Source of the DNA: Gnetum montanum
Lineage: Eukaryota; Streptophyta; Gnetopsida; Gnetales; Gnetaceae
DNA length: 64,000 bases
Direction: 5' to 3'
NCBI GenBank assembly: GCA_015680685.1
Contig: MNCI01020990.1
Coordinates: forward strand, 178,326 to 242,325
The translations under genes and the position numbers were made by a program. Within the stretch, counting starts at the first letter, position 1. Each line of letters opens with the position of its first letter. Below the pieces are notes generated by a model, which had not been told where the DNA came from, ran no database searches, and saw nothing but the letters and a program-made list of their open reading frames with translations. Below are positions 33,700 to 46,170 of the stretch, in pieces.

Positions 33700-35972
33700 C
33701 ACTCAATCCTTAAGAAATGACTATGCTTTTAACATCTATAGAGAAGAATATGGCTAAAAAGGTCCTATGAAATAAGCAAGAAAGAATATGGTGGATTGTC
33801 TATAGTAGAAACAATTTAGTTCAAAATTGGGATATATTATTTATTCCCAACGTAGAAGCTAAATAGGATTTCCACCTATCTTGCTAGAAAAAGCATTATC
33901 TTAATGGGGAAATTGTAAGCCAACATGGCTCATCTAGTTATTTTGGAAATTCAAAGAGAATTTAAGGAGGAGAAGATAGTGAAACTCACTTTGCCATTTC
34001 CTTGTCTCATTAGAAGGCTATATTGATATGCAAGAGTTCTAGGCTACATCAATGATATACTCCAAAAAGCCCACAATGTCTCCTATGCTGAAATCTCCAA
34101 ACTAGTACTGCAAAAGAAAGATCAACTGGAAACTAGTAGGTATTGAGGGAGCATTTGGGTCTACATTGGTAGGAAATGTTCAAGCCACAGGAATGGAGCA
34201 AGTAGGACCCAATGGATCAACACTAGTAATCAATAGACTAGGACCAAGTCTTCCTCTAGCATAACAAAATTATAGACCCTCAATGATTCATCTATAACAA
34301 ATTGTTGAAATAATAAGTTGGGGAAGCAGGGAGATCTTAAGTATGTATACGATATGAAAAACATCCAGACAAACCTACTATATCAATAGCACCCATAAGT
34401 GGTCAAATCTCATTACATGAATAAGAGAATGAGAACTAGGCACAAAAAATATTTGGAAATGCTACATTCTCCTAAGTGATGTTAGAAATGGGCGAAGGAG
34501 TCACAGTAGTGATAATGTAACATTAGGATGCAACAAGAGCAAGAAAAGCTATCATAGATCATATTAAAGAATCATTCAATATTTTTGTTGTATTAATGAC
34601 AGATCTTACTAGAGTAGATGTCAAAACCATATTCAAAATGTCCATGGCACTAGAAAGGCATGAAGAGGTCCTAGACTAATTGTTGCAAACTAGATAAATA
34701 ATGCAAAATTTCTTCGATATATGGAGTGATATCACTATAGTACAATCAATATTAATTTCAACTAAGGACAAGCTAATTATGAATGAGACAAGAGTACAAC
34801 ATACTGAAAATGAGGTGCAGAGGAAACAAGCCAAATTTATTGCATTAAGAGTAGAAAGGTAGGACCCTACATGGTATATTGCACTTAACTAGCTAGAACA
34901 ATTTAGGAACGAACAGATGGACCAATTAATGACCAAATATGCCCAAATGGAGATGGAAAAAGAAAAGGTAGTGTGGAATGCTTCAATTGCAGATACTCAA
35001 ACATATGTTCATGCCAAAGGCTTGGTTGCACTAGAAGAAGAAAATAAGAAACTTGCTACAAAAAATATAAGGTTAATTGACATCAAAAAGTAGAAAAATA
35101 TGCTAGAAGAAGGCATTCATTAGCTAAGAGAATAGTTTGCATGAGTTAACATTAACATAAGAAAATTAGCTAGGAAAAATAGAATCTTATTCATAGAAGA
35201 AGTTCACATAGTATGCTAAAAGTTAGTTATAGAAATTAGCACATGTTAGAATGAGGCCAAATAGCATGAATAGCTAAAGGAGCACTTTAGAGATCAAGTG
35301 AGCATGAATAAGCAAATCAATGAGAAGAAGATCTAGATGGAAAAAGCAAGGATCAATTCCATTACAATGTAAACACCAAATTAGTAGCCTATCTTGGATA
35401 GCCTTGCCCATGTGCACCAAGAAGAGATAAAAAAAAAGACCTATAAATAGAGGTCTTGATAGAGTACATGGGGTGAGCATATCTATGATATGCTAATCTA
35501 GCTAGGTTAATAGCAGGAAAGCCTAGAATAGAACTAGAGCAACAACTGGTTGTAGTCTATCCATTGTATGAAAAAGAGTATGTAGGTAAAAAAGATGCAT
35601 AACAGAAACTACACATAGCAAACTTTGAACTGCAAGTGGTCAAAGGTAGCTATTAGAATCAAAAGGATGTAGCTAGAAAAATTGGCTAGAAGAATGACTA
35701 ATTACCAAGAATTAAGAAAAATAGCTAGAGCTTTTGAAGTGAAGAGAATGAAGTTTGTGACCTAGTATATAAAAGCAAATAAGATGATACCACAGTTTTC
35801 ATATCCTTGGGAAGTATTGATTCCAATAAATTCTGATGAATTTTCTTGGATGGTACATGACCCATGATCAAAAGAAGAGAAGCTTCAAGCACTACTAAAG
35901 AGATATTAATTTTAGAAGCTTGACAATAAAGGAAAGAAGTTGATGAAGAAGCCACCATTACTTGAAACATAA
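33700..35972 (+). pseudogene. ORF3 of element D (N-terminus deleted, fused to gag)
   Basis: Begins around 33770 with the block FKIGIYYLFPT and RISTYLARKSIILMGK, which in C lies about 180 codons into ORF3. It then carries LTLPFPCLIRRLY and GYINDILQKAHNVSYAE, and a long coiled-coil-like tail, ending EEKPPLLET-like before a stop at 35970-35972. Many stops. Function unknown, as for the other ORF3 copies. Confidence 0.65.
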
Positions 35973-36187
35973 GGACTACATCAAGCTTGGATGTTTGTTT
36001 TTATTTTTCTAAGACTTTTTTTTGTCATATGTGTCAATCATGTAATGCATGATAAATTTGTAAACACTGCTCAAACCATAATGGAACATTTATAGTAGAG
36101 TGAGTCATGTATACAAGTCATAGTATCAAAGTCTGTATATAACCCCACAAATTTAATAAGGAACTCTATCCACCTTTTGTTTTAACT

Positions 36188-36219
36188 TGATGATGAGTTT
36201 TTAGTCAGTCGTGGGGATA
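36188..36219 (+). other. Polypurine-tract region of element D
   Basis: Reads tgatgatgagtttttagtca followed by gtcgtggggata, directly before the LTR start TGACAAAACT. It aligns with the same block in B, C and E. Confidence 0.6.
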
Positions 36220-37090
36220 TGACAAAACTAGTGTCTATGCAAGCTATGATACTATATCTACTATATCATAGTTACGATATTGTAGCTCTACATACACCAC
36301 TGTAAATGTAATGTAGTGGGCCATGGTCATTCCTACAAATACCAATCCATTGTCACATCGAAAGAACAATTTCTAACTAATACTTAGCAAAATTCTTGCA
36401 GTTTGTTTTTGTCATTTAGAGTTAGAGTTAGAGTGAATGCTCACAATGTGGTGCATAATAGTTTTAGAGAATCTTTATTTGATTGAAATGTTCTTGGATG
36501 CAATTATTGAATAGAAATAAAGATCAGGATTTTTTTTCATCATTAAGCATGTCATTTAGAATAATTTTACCTTTCATTATATTTACTTTTATTAACTTGT
36601 TTACATTTTCTAAGTCATTTTACATTCCAATGTCTTTTAGTGAGGTGGAATAAGTATGATTGGTTTTAAGCATATAGTATAACTATTTGGTAACCTAGTA
36701 GTGACTTTACTTGATTTTCTTAGAATTGAAATCACTTGGTAATTCCAATAATGGTTACATTAGCCCAGGACATGTATAGTAAACTTGGAATGGTTTCTTA
36801 TTGCTAATAAGATAACATAGCTTTATATTTTCATTGTAGTTAGAATTTATAGTCATCTTTACCATGTTGGCCCTTAGCACATTCAAAGCCTAACATAGTT
36901 CACCATATACCTTACTAAGAATTAAAGCATACGATTTATACCTCACTAACTCTAAGTGAGAAGACAACGATCGCAAATAGAACATTAACTACTCATCTAT
37001 TTACATTGTCCATTCACAGATTTTGATTTGGTTATGCATGAACACTTATAACTTGTATGGTTGAGCATTGGAATACCCAACCACTCATTA
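36220..37090 (+). repeat. 3' LTR of element D
   Basis: About 871 bp, TGACAAAACT to about CTCATTA. U3 has the ATATC/ATATG-type palindromes ACTATATCATAGT and ACGATATTGTAGC (36250-36285). The body matches 21591-22365. The exact right end is uncertain by a few bases. Confidence 0.75.
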
Positions 37091-37784
37091 GGTGTTGAAT
37101 AATTCTAAGGATAAGAATCCCTAAGACATGGTTTTATAAACAATATTTCTCACTTCTTAATCGACATAAGACTTTTACAATTGACCTAAGACTTATTAGT
37201 GTAGGAGCAAGACTTTTCTATAAGACCAACATGTCACCTCAACCCATCTCATCCACTTTTGATACATGACATAGTCATCATTGAAGCCATCCAAAATTGC
37301 TTGTAGCACCCCTAACCTAAAAAATTCTTACCCCTTAGTATATTATGGTTTAAATCATTGATGTGTCATTGTTATCCTATATGGCTATGCTTATTAACCC
37401 TTTGCAATAATTAGGTGTTAGATTAGTGGTAAGACTCTTGACTTTAAAGCTCCAAGTCATAGTTCAATTTTGGTGGGTAATGCTAAGTTATAAAGTTCTA
37501 ATTGAACTATATATCTTAGGGTATACTTATATTATATTTATTTTGGGATTCAAGCACCCCTTCCCTTATTAACCCCTTATTATATTGATTATGCTTTGTG
37601 AGCTATGTTACTTTTTATTGACCTTTTTACTTTTTAAATATTATAAGGTTATTTATACCTATTACTTTCTTTTATTTTATTAAATCTGATACTTTTCTAT
37701 GTCGAGGTATTTTTATAATTTTATGATATTTTGATATTTTTAATATTTTTAGGTGCTTTGCAAATTTTAATATTCCCTAGCAAT
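37091..37784. other. Unassigned AT-rich DNA between D and the LINE
   Basis: No coding frame. It contains a candidate tRNA-derived SINE (listed separately). The rest shows no recognised feature. Confidence 0.5.
37411..37600 (+). mobile_element. Candidate tRNA-derived SINE
   Basis: It has an A-box-like TAGATTAGTGG (37419-37429) and a B-box-like AGTTCAATTTTGG (37461-37473), spaced 31 bp as in tRNA genes. Between them is a possible anticodon arm, cttgactttaaagctccaag. An AT-rich body follows. No acceptor stem closes, so it is not a functional tRNA. The ends and the target duplication are not defined. Confidence 0.4.
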
Positions 37785-39131
37785 GAAGCATCTTCATTAG
37801 AGGAGATTTTAATGGTCATGTTATATTTATAAAAATGGGATATGATAGGATTCATGGAGGACAAGGATTCAAAGAGCATAATGATATGGGAGATTTACTA
37901 CTACAATTTATAAGTGCCTAAGATCTTGCAATTGAGAATGCTTATTTCAAGAAGAGGACAATAGATTTTATTATACACAAGAGTGCTATGGATGGAACAT
38001 AAATTGATTATTTCTTGCTGCATGAAATAGGCTGAGTAATATGCAAAGGCTACAAGGTCATACCTATAGAGTGTCTTGTAACTTAGCATCAAGTAATGGT
38101 CATGGATTTAGTTATAGAAAGCTTTAAAGATAGCATGAGAAAAGGGACTAAGTACCTAAAATGATGGGACTTGAAAGAAGGTAACATCACCTTATTCAAA
38201 TAATAATTGCTTCATGAAGGTATCTAGAATTGGGATTAATTTGCAAATTTAATTTAGGGTTGGATGGAAAGTTGCATTTACGAAATTAGAAAGAACATAT
38301 TGGGTGAAATCAAAGGGAAAAAATATATCCCAAAGGAGACATTGGAATGGAGTAATAAATTGACCCATGCTATTCAGAACAAGAGAAAATGCTTTAAGGA
38401 ATGGCAATAAAGTGATAGCTAAGAAAAAATGCTAATATATAAAAGGGAAAAAAAGAAGATAGCCCTAGCAATAGCCAAAGGTAAACATAAGGCCTTAGAT
38501 AGCTTTTATGAGAAATTAGGAATAAAGAAAGGAGAAAAATCTATTTATGAATTGGTGAAAATTAAAAATAAGAAATGCAAAAGTATTGATCATGTCAAAT
38601 GCATCAAGGAAGTAGATGAAAGAATTTTGGTAAAAGATAATGAAATTTTAGATAGGTGGAAAATTTATTTTTAGGAATTATTAAGTGAAGAATCCCCAAG
38701 AGAATACATCCAAGAAGAAGAATCAAATCTTGGTTTGGTTAACAAATTTTCCTTCTCTAAGATGAAGATAGAATTACCAAAGATGAAAAATAAAAATGGT
38801 GTTAGACTAGATAAGAATTCTATGGAAGCTTAAAAAGCATTGGGAGAGATATGAGTTTCTATATTGACATAATTATTTAATAAAATTTTGAAGGATGGAT
38901 AAATTTCCAACAATTGGAAAAGAAGCATTATTGTTCTCATTTACAAAAATAAAGGAGATGTACAAAATTGTGCAAATGATAGAGGGATCAAGCTAATGAG
39001 TCATACCATGAAGCTTTGGAAGTGAGTCATAGAGTAACATTTCAAACTTGGATAAACATTATTAGAAAATTAATTTGGATTTATGCTAGGAAGATTTATC
39101 ATAGAGGTTATTTTCTTGATGTGACAATTAA
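37785..39131 (+). pseudogene. LINE endonuclease and N-terminal RT fragment
   Basis: Endonuclease: RGDFNGHVIF near 37797, GYDRIHGGQGF, TIDFIIHKSAM and IDYFLL, matching the AP-endonuclease-like domain of plant LINEs. The usual basic linker follows (38429-38674: YKREKKKIALAIAKGKHKAL, IYELVKIKNKKCKS, HVKCIKEVDERILVKDNEI). Then comes the RT start (NWKRSIIVLIYKNKGDVQNC, GFMLGRF). Several stops. The fragment ends at the E insertion. Confidence 0.8.
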
Positions 39132-39985
39132 TGAGTCATGTTTTCTTTGGTTTCGTTGATGGGGCCCTGTTGACATGGGATTTGATGCATTGATGTGGCC
39201 TTGTCGATGCGGTATCTATTTTTGCCTATAAATACATGCTTACCTTTAGTGTTTATGGAATATTTGGTCATAGTTGAAGTGGAGCTCACAGTTTTGTCAT
39301 TTGAAAGTTAGAATATTTTTATAAGTGCTCGCAATAGGAGTTAAAGAGTGTATGGATCTTTAGTCGAGCATTGTTGTACCTAAGCATGGTAGTGTGTGCA
39401 ATAATAAAGATGAGCTTTTTGATAAACCTTGCAAAAGTTTGAAATAGATTTATTATTTATTTAAGCATTTAATATTTTGTGTAATTTCCTTTAATGCTTT
39501 AAGTAATTAAGATAAATTAAGCTAGATTAAATAAGGATTAATTAAGCACATAAGTATGACCACTTTGAGCATACACTTGGTGCTTAGTAATCTTGATAAT
39601 GCTTAATGTTTGGTAACCCAGTAGCATTAAACGTGTTCAAGATGTGTATGATAAGTGGGAATAGATGCTTATGTTAGGATTAGTTAGGTGTAGTTGATTA
39701 GATTAAATTAGTGATTTAATTATTTTATTTGATTAATTATTCTTTATCCTTAGGTGACTTAAAACATACAATGAAAAAATGATAAAAAACGTATGCCTTA
39801 ATTGCACTTAACCATACCTTTGCATTTCACAAGTGTAACTGGGAAGACAATGATTGTAGTAGTTAGTTTCACTTCCTAGAGATCAGTGTGCTTAGAAGGC
39901 TATAAGTCTATGAAATTTGAACAAATCATGCATGAATGCTTAGTAATTTGTATGGTTGGGCATAGGGTCTACTCATTACTCATGA
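39132..39985 (+). repeat. 5' LTR of element E
   Basis: About 854 bp, TGAGTCATG to CTCATGA. TATAAATAC at 39227-39235. U3 words gttgacatgg, ttgatgtggcc, gtcgatgcgg. It aligns with 51332-52221, with many transitions and a deletion near the start. Confidence 0.85.
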
Positions 39986-40003
39986 TTGGTGTTGTTGCCA
40001 CTA
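39986..40003 (+). other. Primer-binding site of element E (mutated tRNA-Asp type)
   Basis: TTGGTGTTGTTGCCACTA after the LTR; same pattern as in B and D. Confidence 0.55.
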
Positions 40004-40097
40004 ACTTGTAGTTTGATACATGTGCTATCTAGGACTTAGTGAATATTATTTAAGAATTGTTAGAATGAACCCTAATGTCACAATCATTCAAAAAAAT

Positions 40098-40128
40098 AAA
40101 TATAATAATAATAATAATAATAATAATT
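40098..40128 (+). repeat. (AAT)n microsatellite
   Basis: About ten AAT/ATA units in the leader between primer-binding site and gag of element E. Confidence 0.9.
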
Positions 40129-40167
40129 GTTATAATTAAAGAACTCTAAAGTTTTCTCTAATCTAAA

Positions 40168-42590
40168 ATGTCTTCTTCTCACAGGCATGATGATTCAAAA
40201 CCATTAGTAGCCCAAGAATTCAAGTTGATGTACACTCATCTGGATGAGATTGTACCTAATTTCACCTTCATCCTACATTAGGATAAGTAGCTATGATGGA
40301 GAGATATGGAGGGAAATGTTGTGTTGCCTCCCTACAGATCTATTCCTGGGATGCTACTGCAAACTCTTAAGAGGTTGGACATCTAGGACATCCATGATGA
40401 ATACGTTGTATAGGACCATGACTATTGGGACCATTGGCCCACAGAAACACAATACAAATGCAATCAGCACCAAGAAAAGTGCCATGAAGCTACGAAGGGG
40501 AAATGGTTCACTAACCCTTTATTTTGACTAAACAAAAATTATAATAAGGATGCTTCCTTTGGGGGTTCTCAATATGAAGATTCTCCACTCCTTGACATTG
40601 GTGACAGGGGCTTGAATCCAAATCTATAGTTCACTATCAACAATCCAAGTGTAGGCAAAAGTGGGAGTTAAGGTAGGGGCTCAGGCAAGCATCATGATGA
40701 CAGAAAATCTAATGATCATGGTTGTGAAAAATAGAGAGGAGGTGGTAGAGACCATGGTGGTGGCAGCCCTCCTTCTTCTTTATCCTCTTCATTTGGATCT
40801 TCTTCCTCCTCCTTTGAATTTGATCAAAATTGCAAGGAAAGAAACAGTGATGAAGATGAACAATGGGACAATGATCATAGGCCCTGCCATGATAGAAGGG
40901 GTAGTAGGGAACATCATAGACATCATTGAAATCATGATAATGATGTGCCCTCTTTGGAAACTTGAAGCATGCTAGTCAAGATCCCAACTAGGCATATGAA
41001 AAATAGAAGAATCAAGTGGTTGAATATGAACAATATCCCTAGATTTGAGGGGGGTTATAACTTAGATCGACAAACCCATCTTCAAGTCTTTCACAATGCC
41101 TATGCCTTGTAGAACATAGAAAATGACTGGCAAAAACTTAGGCTATTCCCTAGGACACTCATAAAAGAGGTAGAAAGCTAGTATTGCTCCCTGGAGTTGG
41201 AATCAATTCGTAGATGGAGTATGATGCTTGAGTTGTTCAATGACAAATATCAAACATACTCTAGAGTGTCCAATTTGAGAAAGCAAATCCAAGGCTAGTG
41301 ATAGAAAACACATGAACCCTTGGGCACAACCATCAGTAGGTATTATTCCCTTTTGCACAAACGTCCTTGCCATGGTTATTCTCAATGGGAGCAACTTTGC
41401 CATATCATAGATGGGCTTCGATTAGAAATGAGGAGAACTCATCGGGTTGACACCCAAGGAAGACTATCAAACCTAAGAGTCCATCAGATTCAAAGGCAAA
41501 TTGAGTAGGTTGCAAAAGAAGAAGATGAGTTGAGAAAATGTTAAAGTATTAAGGAGTATAATTGAGATCCTTCCATCAGAAAAAGGGAGGTTTGATTTTA
41601 TGATAGTGAGAGGGAGGCATCACTTCATGAGGTGGTGTAGTGAAAAAACTTGTTAATTTAAAAATATATGTTTGAAATTTCAACTAAGATTGATAAACTG
41701 TGGAAATATTTTGATGAAAAATTTCAAATTTCTCTAAAAGTTGTAGAAAAATCCATAGAATAAGGTAGTGATTGTGACCATAGGAGAAGGAAAGAAGCTA
41801 AACGTGCCTATCAAAGGGGTAAGGGCAAGGCTAAGAGAGTAGAAGAGGTTGTGGAGTCAAAAGCAAATGATGATGGTGGGTGTGACATTTATGAATATGA
41901 ACATCCCAAGGGATGTTGTCCTATTGTGTCACACTTATAGGAATATGGGGTGTATGCTTTAAATCCTAGATCAGCATGAAGACAAGCACTCATAAGGTTG
42001 CCTTATGCTCAAGGGAACCCAAGTAGTTCCATCACCAACAACATGCTTATTATCCAAGTGGAGCTCCACCATGACCGTATGAGTAGTATCAGTAGTGGAA
42101 ACACCCATAGTCATGGGGGATGCCACCACCAAGGTAGCAGTACCCTTATAGGTAGCCATATCTCTATGGGTACTATGTTCAATAACCAATGTCTCCACAT
42201 GATTCTTCAAGTCATGCTTCTTTTTAGCATCACTACTACCCTCCAAAGTATTACAAATCTTATTCTCCATCTACTAGAGGGAAAACCCCATATCCTTATC
42301 ATCCTTCTCGTCCTTCAACACATTCTCCTCCACCATCAACCCAATTACCAACTATTACATACATGTAGGAAGAAATTCCTACACAACCATAGTAGTGTAA
42401 TGCTACCAGGATTGTTAACTTATAGCTCACTTCCTAGCCCAATGGTTCAGAACCTCAATCTCATAAAAGACTATTCTTCCAAACTAATAACCCTACTAAG
42501 CCCTTACCTACTTATGTGGTTGGTCATCCTATATCTCTTTCATCCTTTACATTCATTCCTTTCAAAGAAAAAACCTTTCAAGATTCACAT
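40168..42590 (+). pseudogene. gag of element E
   Basis: ATG at 40168 (MSSSHRHDDSKPLVAQEFKL). The N-terminal block YTHLDEIVPNFTFILH and GNVVLPPYRSI follow. A His/Asp/Ser/Arg-rich low-complexity segment (40500-40975) precedes the capsid: NNIPRFEGGYNLDRQTH near 41025, LELFNDKYQTYSRVSNLRKQ near 41230, LCHIIDGLRLEMRRTH near 41395. The zinc-finger-like motif CDIYEYEHPKGCCPI (second Cys changed to Tyr) is near 41882-41925. A Pro/His/Ser-rich tail runs to about 42590. Scattered TAG stops fall where related copies have CAG or TGG. Confidence 0.8.
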
Positions 42591-45500
42591 AGTTATGTTA
42601 ATCCACGTTGTATCTGATTAGATCAAGGTTGGCAACCTTGCTAGGAAAAAAGTTAATCCTAGAAGTTCTCTCATCTATTTGTAGATTGCTAGGAATGAGC
42701 CATGCAAAGCTCTTCTTGACTAAGGTTTTGGAGTTAATTTGATTTCTCATGAAATGTACAATACCTAAAACCTTCCTCCTCTCAAGAAGAGCAACATCCA
42801 TTTCGAATTGGTAGATTAGTTCATCACTATTCCTTTGGGACTAGTGAAGGACATTGTGACCACTATCTATGGGTGGTCATATCCTACCAATTTCCTAGTA
42901 ATCAAAGTTGACAACTGCAAGGGGGACTTCCTAATCATTATGGAAAGGGCTTGGTTGAGCATTTTTGATGCATGAATAAGCATAAGAGATCTTTTCTGGG
43001 AAAATCAAGAAGAAGCGAGTTCCATGTATTGCGCACAATGATATCAGGTGCAACTATGTGCAAAAACTTTGGTATATTAAAAGCACATCAATTAAAGCAT
43101 GCAAACAATGTGTAGATGAATCCAAGATCCAAAAGTGCTTGTATGTAGTAGACACAAAATAGGAAGGCACCTAGTGGTTGACAGTTGATTTAAAGAGTAG
43201 CACACTTTGCATGGAACCTATTGAGAGCTTAACTTATGTCTATGTTGAAGGTATGGATGAACTAGAGCAAGTTCATCACCAAATATCCAATGATTAGCCT
43301 AATTATATCAATTTAGAAGAGTTGAAAATCCTTGATAGTTTTAAACAGAGGCCCTTAGAGTTGAGAACTCTACCTACTAGCATGGAATATGCATTTTTGA
43401 GAAATGGCAAGCCAATGATAATCAATGTCAACCTTGCAGCTGAGCAGATAAGGATGCTATTGAAGGTGGTCAATAAATGGCCAATAGCCTTTGCTTAGTC
43501 ATATCTTGAACTTATAGGGATTGATCCTAGGATATGCCAACATTGCATTTATACCAATCTATCTGTGAAGCCAAAAAGGTAGTCACAATGACGGCTGGAC
43601 CCAAAACTAAAGTAGATTGTCAAAGAAGAAATTGAATAACTCCTCAAGGTAGGGTTCATCTATACAATTGTGGATAGTGAGTGGGTTAGCCCACTTGTAA
43701 TTATGCTAAAGAAAGATGGAAAATGCTGGATTTGTATTGATTTTAGGCTATTGAACATGGTGACATTCAAAGATCATTTTCCATTGCCATTTGTGAACCA
43801 AGTGTGGGATACTATTTTTGGACATTGCTATTATAGCTTCATAGATGATTATAGTGGATATAACCAAATTCAAATAATGCCTGAGGATTAGGCCAAAACA
43901 ACATTCACAAGTTCATGGGGGACTTTTGCATATCGTAAGGTGCCCTTTGGTTTGTGCAATTCTCCTGCAACTTTCTAATGCCTTGTCCTACGTATTTTTT
44001 AGCAAAAAATTGGCAGTAGGATGGAAGTTTTCATGAATGAATTTTCCATCTATGGTGCTACATTCAAGCAATCCCTAGATTGCCTTTAGCAATTTCTTAA
44101 AAGGTGAGTGGAGACTAATCTTCAGCTCAATTGGCAAAAGAGCCATCTCATGGTCTAAGAGCACATTATATTAGGGCATAGAATTTCTCAAGCAGGGAAT
44201 GAGGTGGATCCTAAAAATATTCAGGTCATCTAAGGAATAACTCATCAACTGGAAACCATTAAAGATGTCTAGTCATTTCTTAGACACACTGGCTACTACT
44301 AGTAATTCATAGAGAATTTCTCTAAGATCATGAAATCATTGGTTGAACTCACAAAGAAAGATGCTCTATTCATATGGACCAAGGAATGTGAAAAGGCATT
44401 CCATTAGCTTAAGGAGAAGCTTGTAGAGACTTCAATTCTATGAGCATTTGATTGGTCCTATCTATTTCACATCATGATGGATGCATCAAACTATGCCTTG
44501 GGAGTTGTGCTTATGTAGTGGATGATTAGAAACGTCCATATTACATCCACTGCGCAAGGTTAAGCATTGTGGATGCACAACTTAATTACACCATGACAGA
44601 GAAAGAGTTGATGGTAGTGGTGTATGCTTTGGAGAAGTTTAGGTGCTGTGTGCTTAGATATAATGTATTTGTCCACATTGATCACAGTCCCTTTCACTTC
44701 CTAATGAATAAACCAATGATGAACCCTCATGTCATATGATGGTTTATGATGTTGCAGGAGTTCGATCTCATAATGGTAGATTGAAAGGGGACTGAGAATG
44801 TGGTTGCTGATCACTTATCTCAGTTATGATGGAACAAAAAAAAAAGGATGAGAGTTCACTCTTTGATCAATTTTTTCATGAATTCTGATTTGCTGATATA
44901 ATAAATGAACAAGTGCCCATTGAACCAAAATGGTACGATGGCATCCTCACTTATCTTCTTACTCAAGAAATTCCACAAGAGTTAGATCACCGAAAGAAAC
45001 AATAGTTTCTTCATCAAGAAAAATGCTTCATGGATATTAACAGACACCTTTACAAGGTGTGCACCAATGGCCTAGTTCATTGGTCTGTTCCTACTACTGA
45101 CCAACTACTCATTCTCCAAGATGCTCATGAACATCCTTGTGTGGGCCACTATACAAGGAGATGCATGATGATTAAAATCCTGATGGTAGGGTACTATTGG
45201 CCAATAATATGTAGGGATGTCCACTAATTCTTCTACTCTTGTGAACGCTATTATCAAGATGGTGGGATGATTGCTTAAATAGAGGACCTTTAGCAGTGGA
45301 TCCAACCACTAGAATCCTTCAACACTTAGGGCATAAACTTCATGGATCCCATCACACCCATGTCAAATGTAAAGGTGTACATAATAGTCGCTACCAAGTA
45401 TTGTATAAAATGTGTAGAAGCAACAACTGTTACTAACTATACATTGTCCATTGCCGCATGGTTTGTATAACAAAATGTTGTAAATAGGTTTGGAGTGATG

Positions 45501-46170
45501 TGCACTGATTTTTTATAATGATTCTCATTTTACAGGTGCTACTTTTCTTAAGCTCATGCAACTTTTGGGGGTTGAACATAAATTAACAACATCCTACCAC
45601 ACCCAAACCAATGATGAAGCAAAGGTTACCAATAGGGAGATCATGAAAATGTTAACAAGACCAATTAGAAAATATAGGAAAGACTAGAGCATAAAACTTA
45701 ATGATGCCCTCTGGGCATACTAGTCGACATGGAAACTCCTTATAAGCTACTCTCCCTATGAGCTATTGTACAACAAATTACCAACTCTACTAATTCAATC
45801 TGAGGTTCGTACACTTTCAATAGCTTGTGGCCTTGAACTTGACCTAAGCCTAGCACAGAAAGAGAGATTGATAACCCTTAATGTACTAAATGAGAATCAA
45901 TTGGTGGTCTTGTTCTTGAATGAATTGCACAAAGCATTCAGTAAACAATGCCATGACCTTCGGATAAGTAATGTGAAATTTCAACCTGGAGATAAGGTTC
46001 TCTACTAGAACTCCACACATACCTCAATGAAATAAGTTTCAAATAGTGTGGGAAGGGCTTTACATCATTCAAGAAACCTTTTCTTTTGGGGCCATGTTAG
46101 TCTACAATCCTGAGAGCCCACACGAGAAATATTTGGTCAACATGCAACAACTAAAACCTTTCCATGATTC
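42591..46170 (+). pseudogene. pol of element E (protease, RT, RNase H, integrase; inactive)
   Basis: Protease: LLD.GFGVNLI at about 42711-42743 with a stop in the active site, then FLVIKVDNCKGDFLIIM. RT spans 43670-44050 (PLVIMLKKDGKCWICIDF, DDYSGYNQI, GTFAYRKVPFGL); its catalytic box reads FMNEF (44030-44044), so both Asp of FMDDF are changed. RT connection lies at 44270-44440. RNase H is at about 44480-44830 (EKELMAVVYALEKF, VHIDHSPFHFL, VADHLSQL). The integrase zinc region is at 45030-45260. In the core, all three triad positions are altered: GINFMDP (45329), YNDSHF (about 45515) and NDEAKV (about 45610). The integrase C-terminus extends to about 46160. Confidence 0.85.

Larger units (their letters stand above)
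21591..37090 (+). mobile_element. Element D: pol-less Ty3/gypsy derivative, interrupted by element C
   Basis: Plus-strand element: truncated 5' LTR, primer-binding site, gag, direct fusion to ORF3, polypurine-tract region, 3' LTR. Element C (23725-32414) sits inside gag with a 5-bp target duplication AAAAG/AAAAC (23720-23724 and 32415-32419). Protease, RT, RNase H, integrase, the spacer and the N-terminal part of ORF3 are absent. The first roughly 105 bp of the 5' LTR are missing because B inserted there. It is therefore the oldest layer of the left-hand nest. Confidence 0.85.

Noticed and set aside
37091-37130. A second primer-binding site after the 3' LTR of D (ggtgttgaataattctaaggataag)
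   Set aside because: It partly resembles the B site, but the following bases do not match any gag leader; too weak to propose a tandem element.
37419-37480. A functional tRNA gene
   Set aside because: A- and B-box-like words are present, but no acceptor stem pairs and the loops do not fit; SINE-like only.
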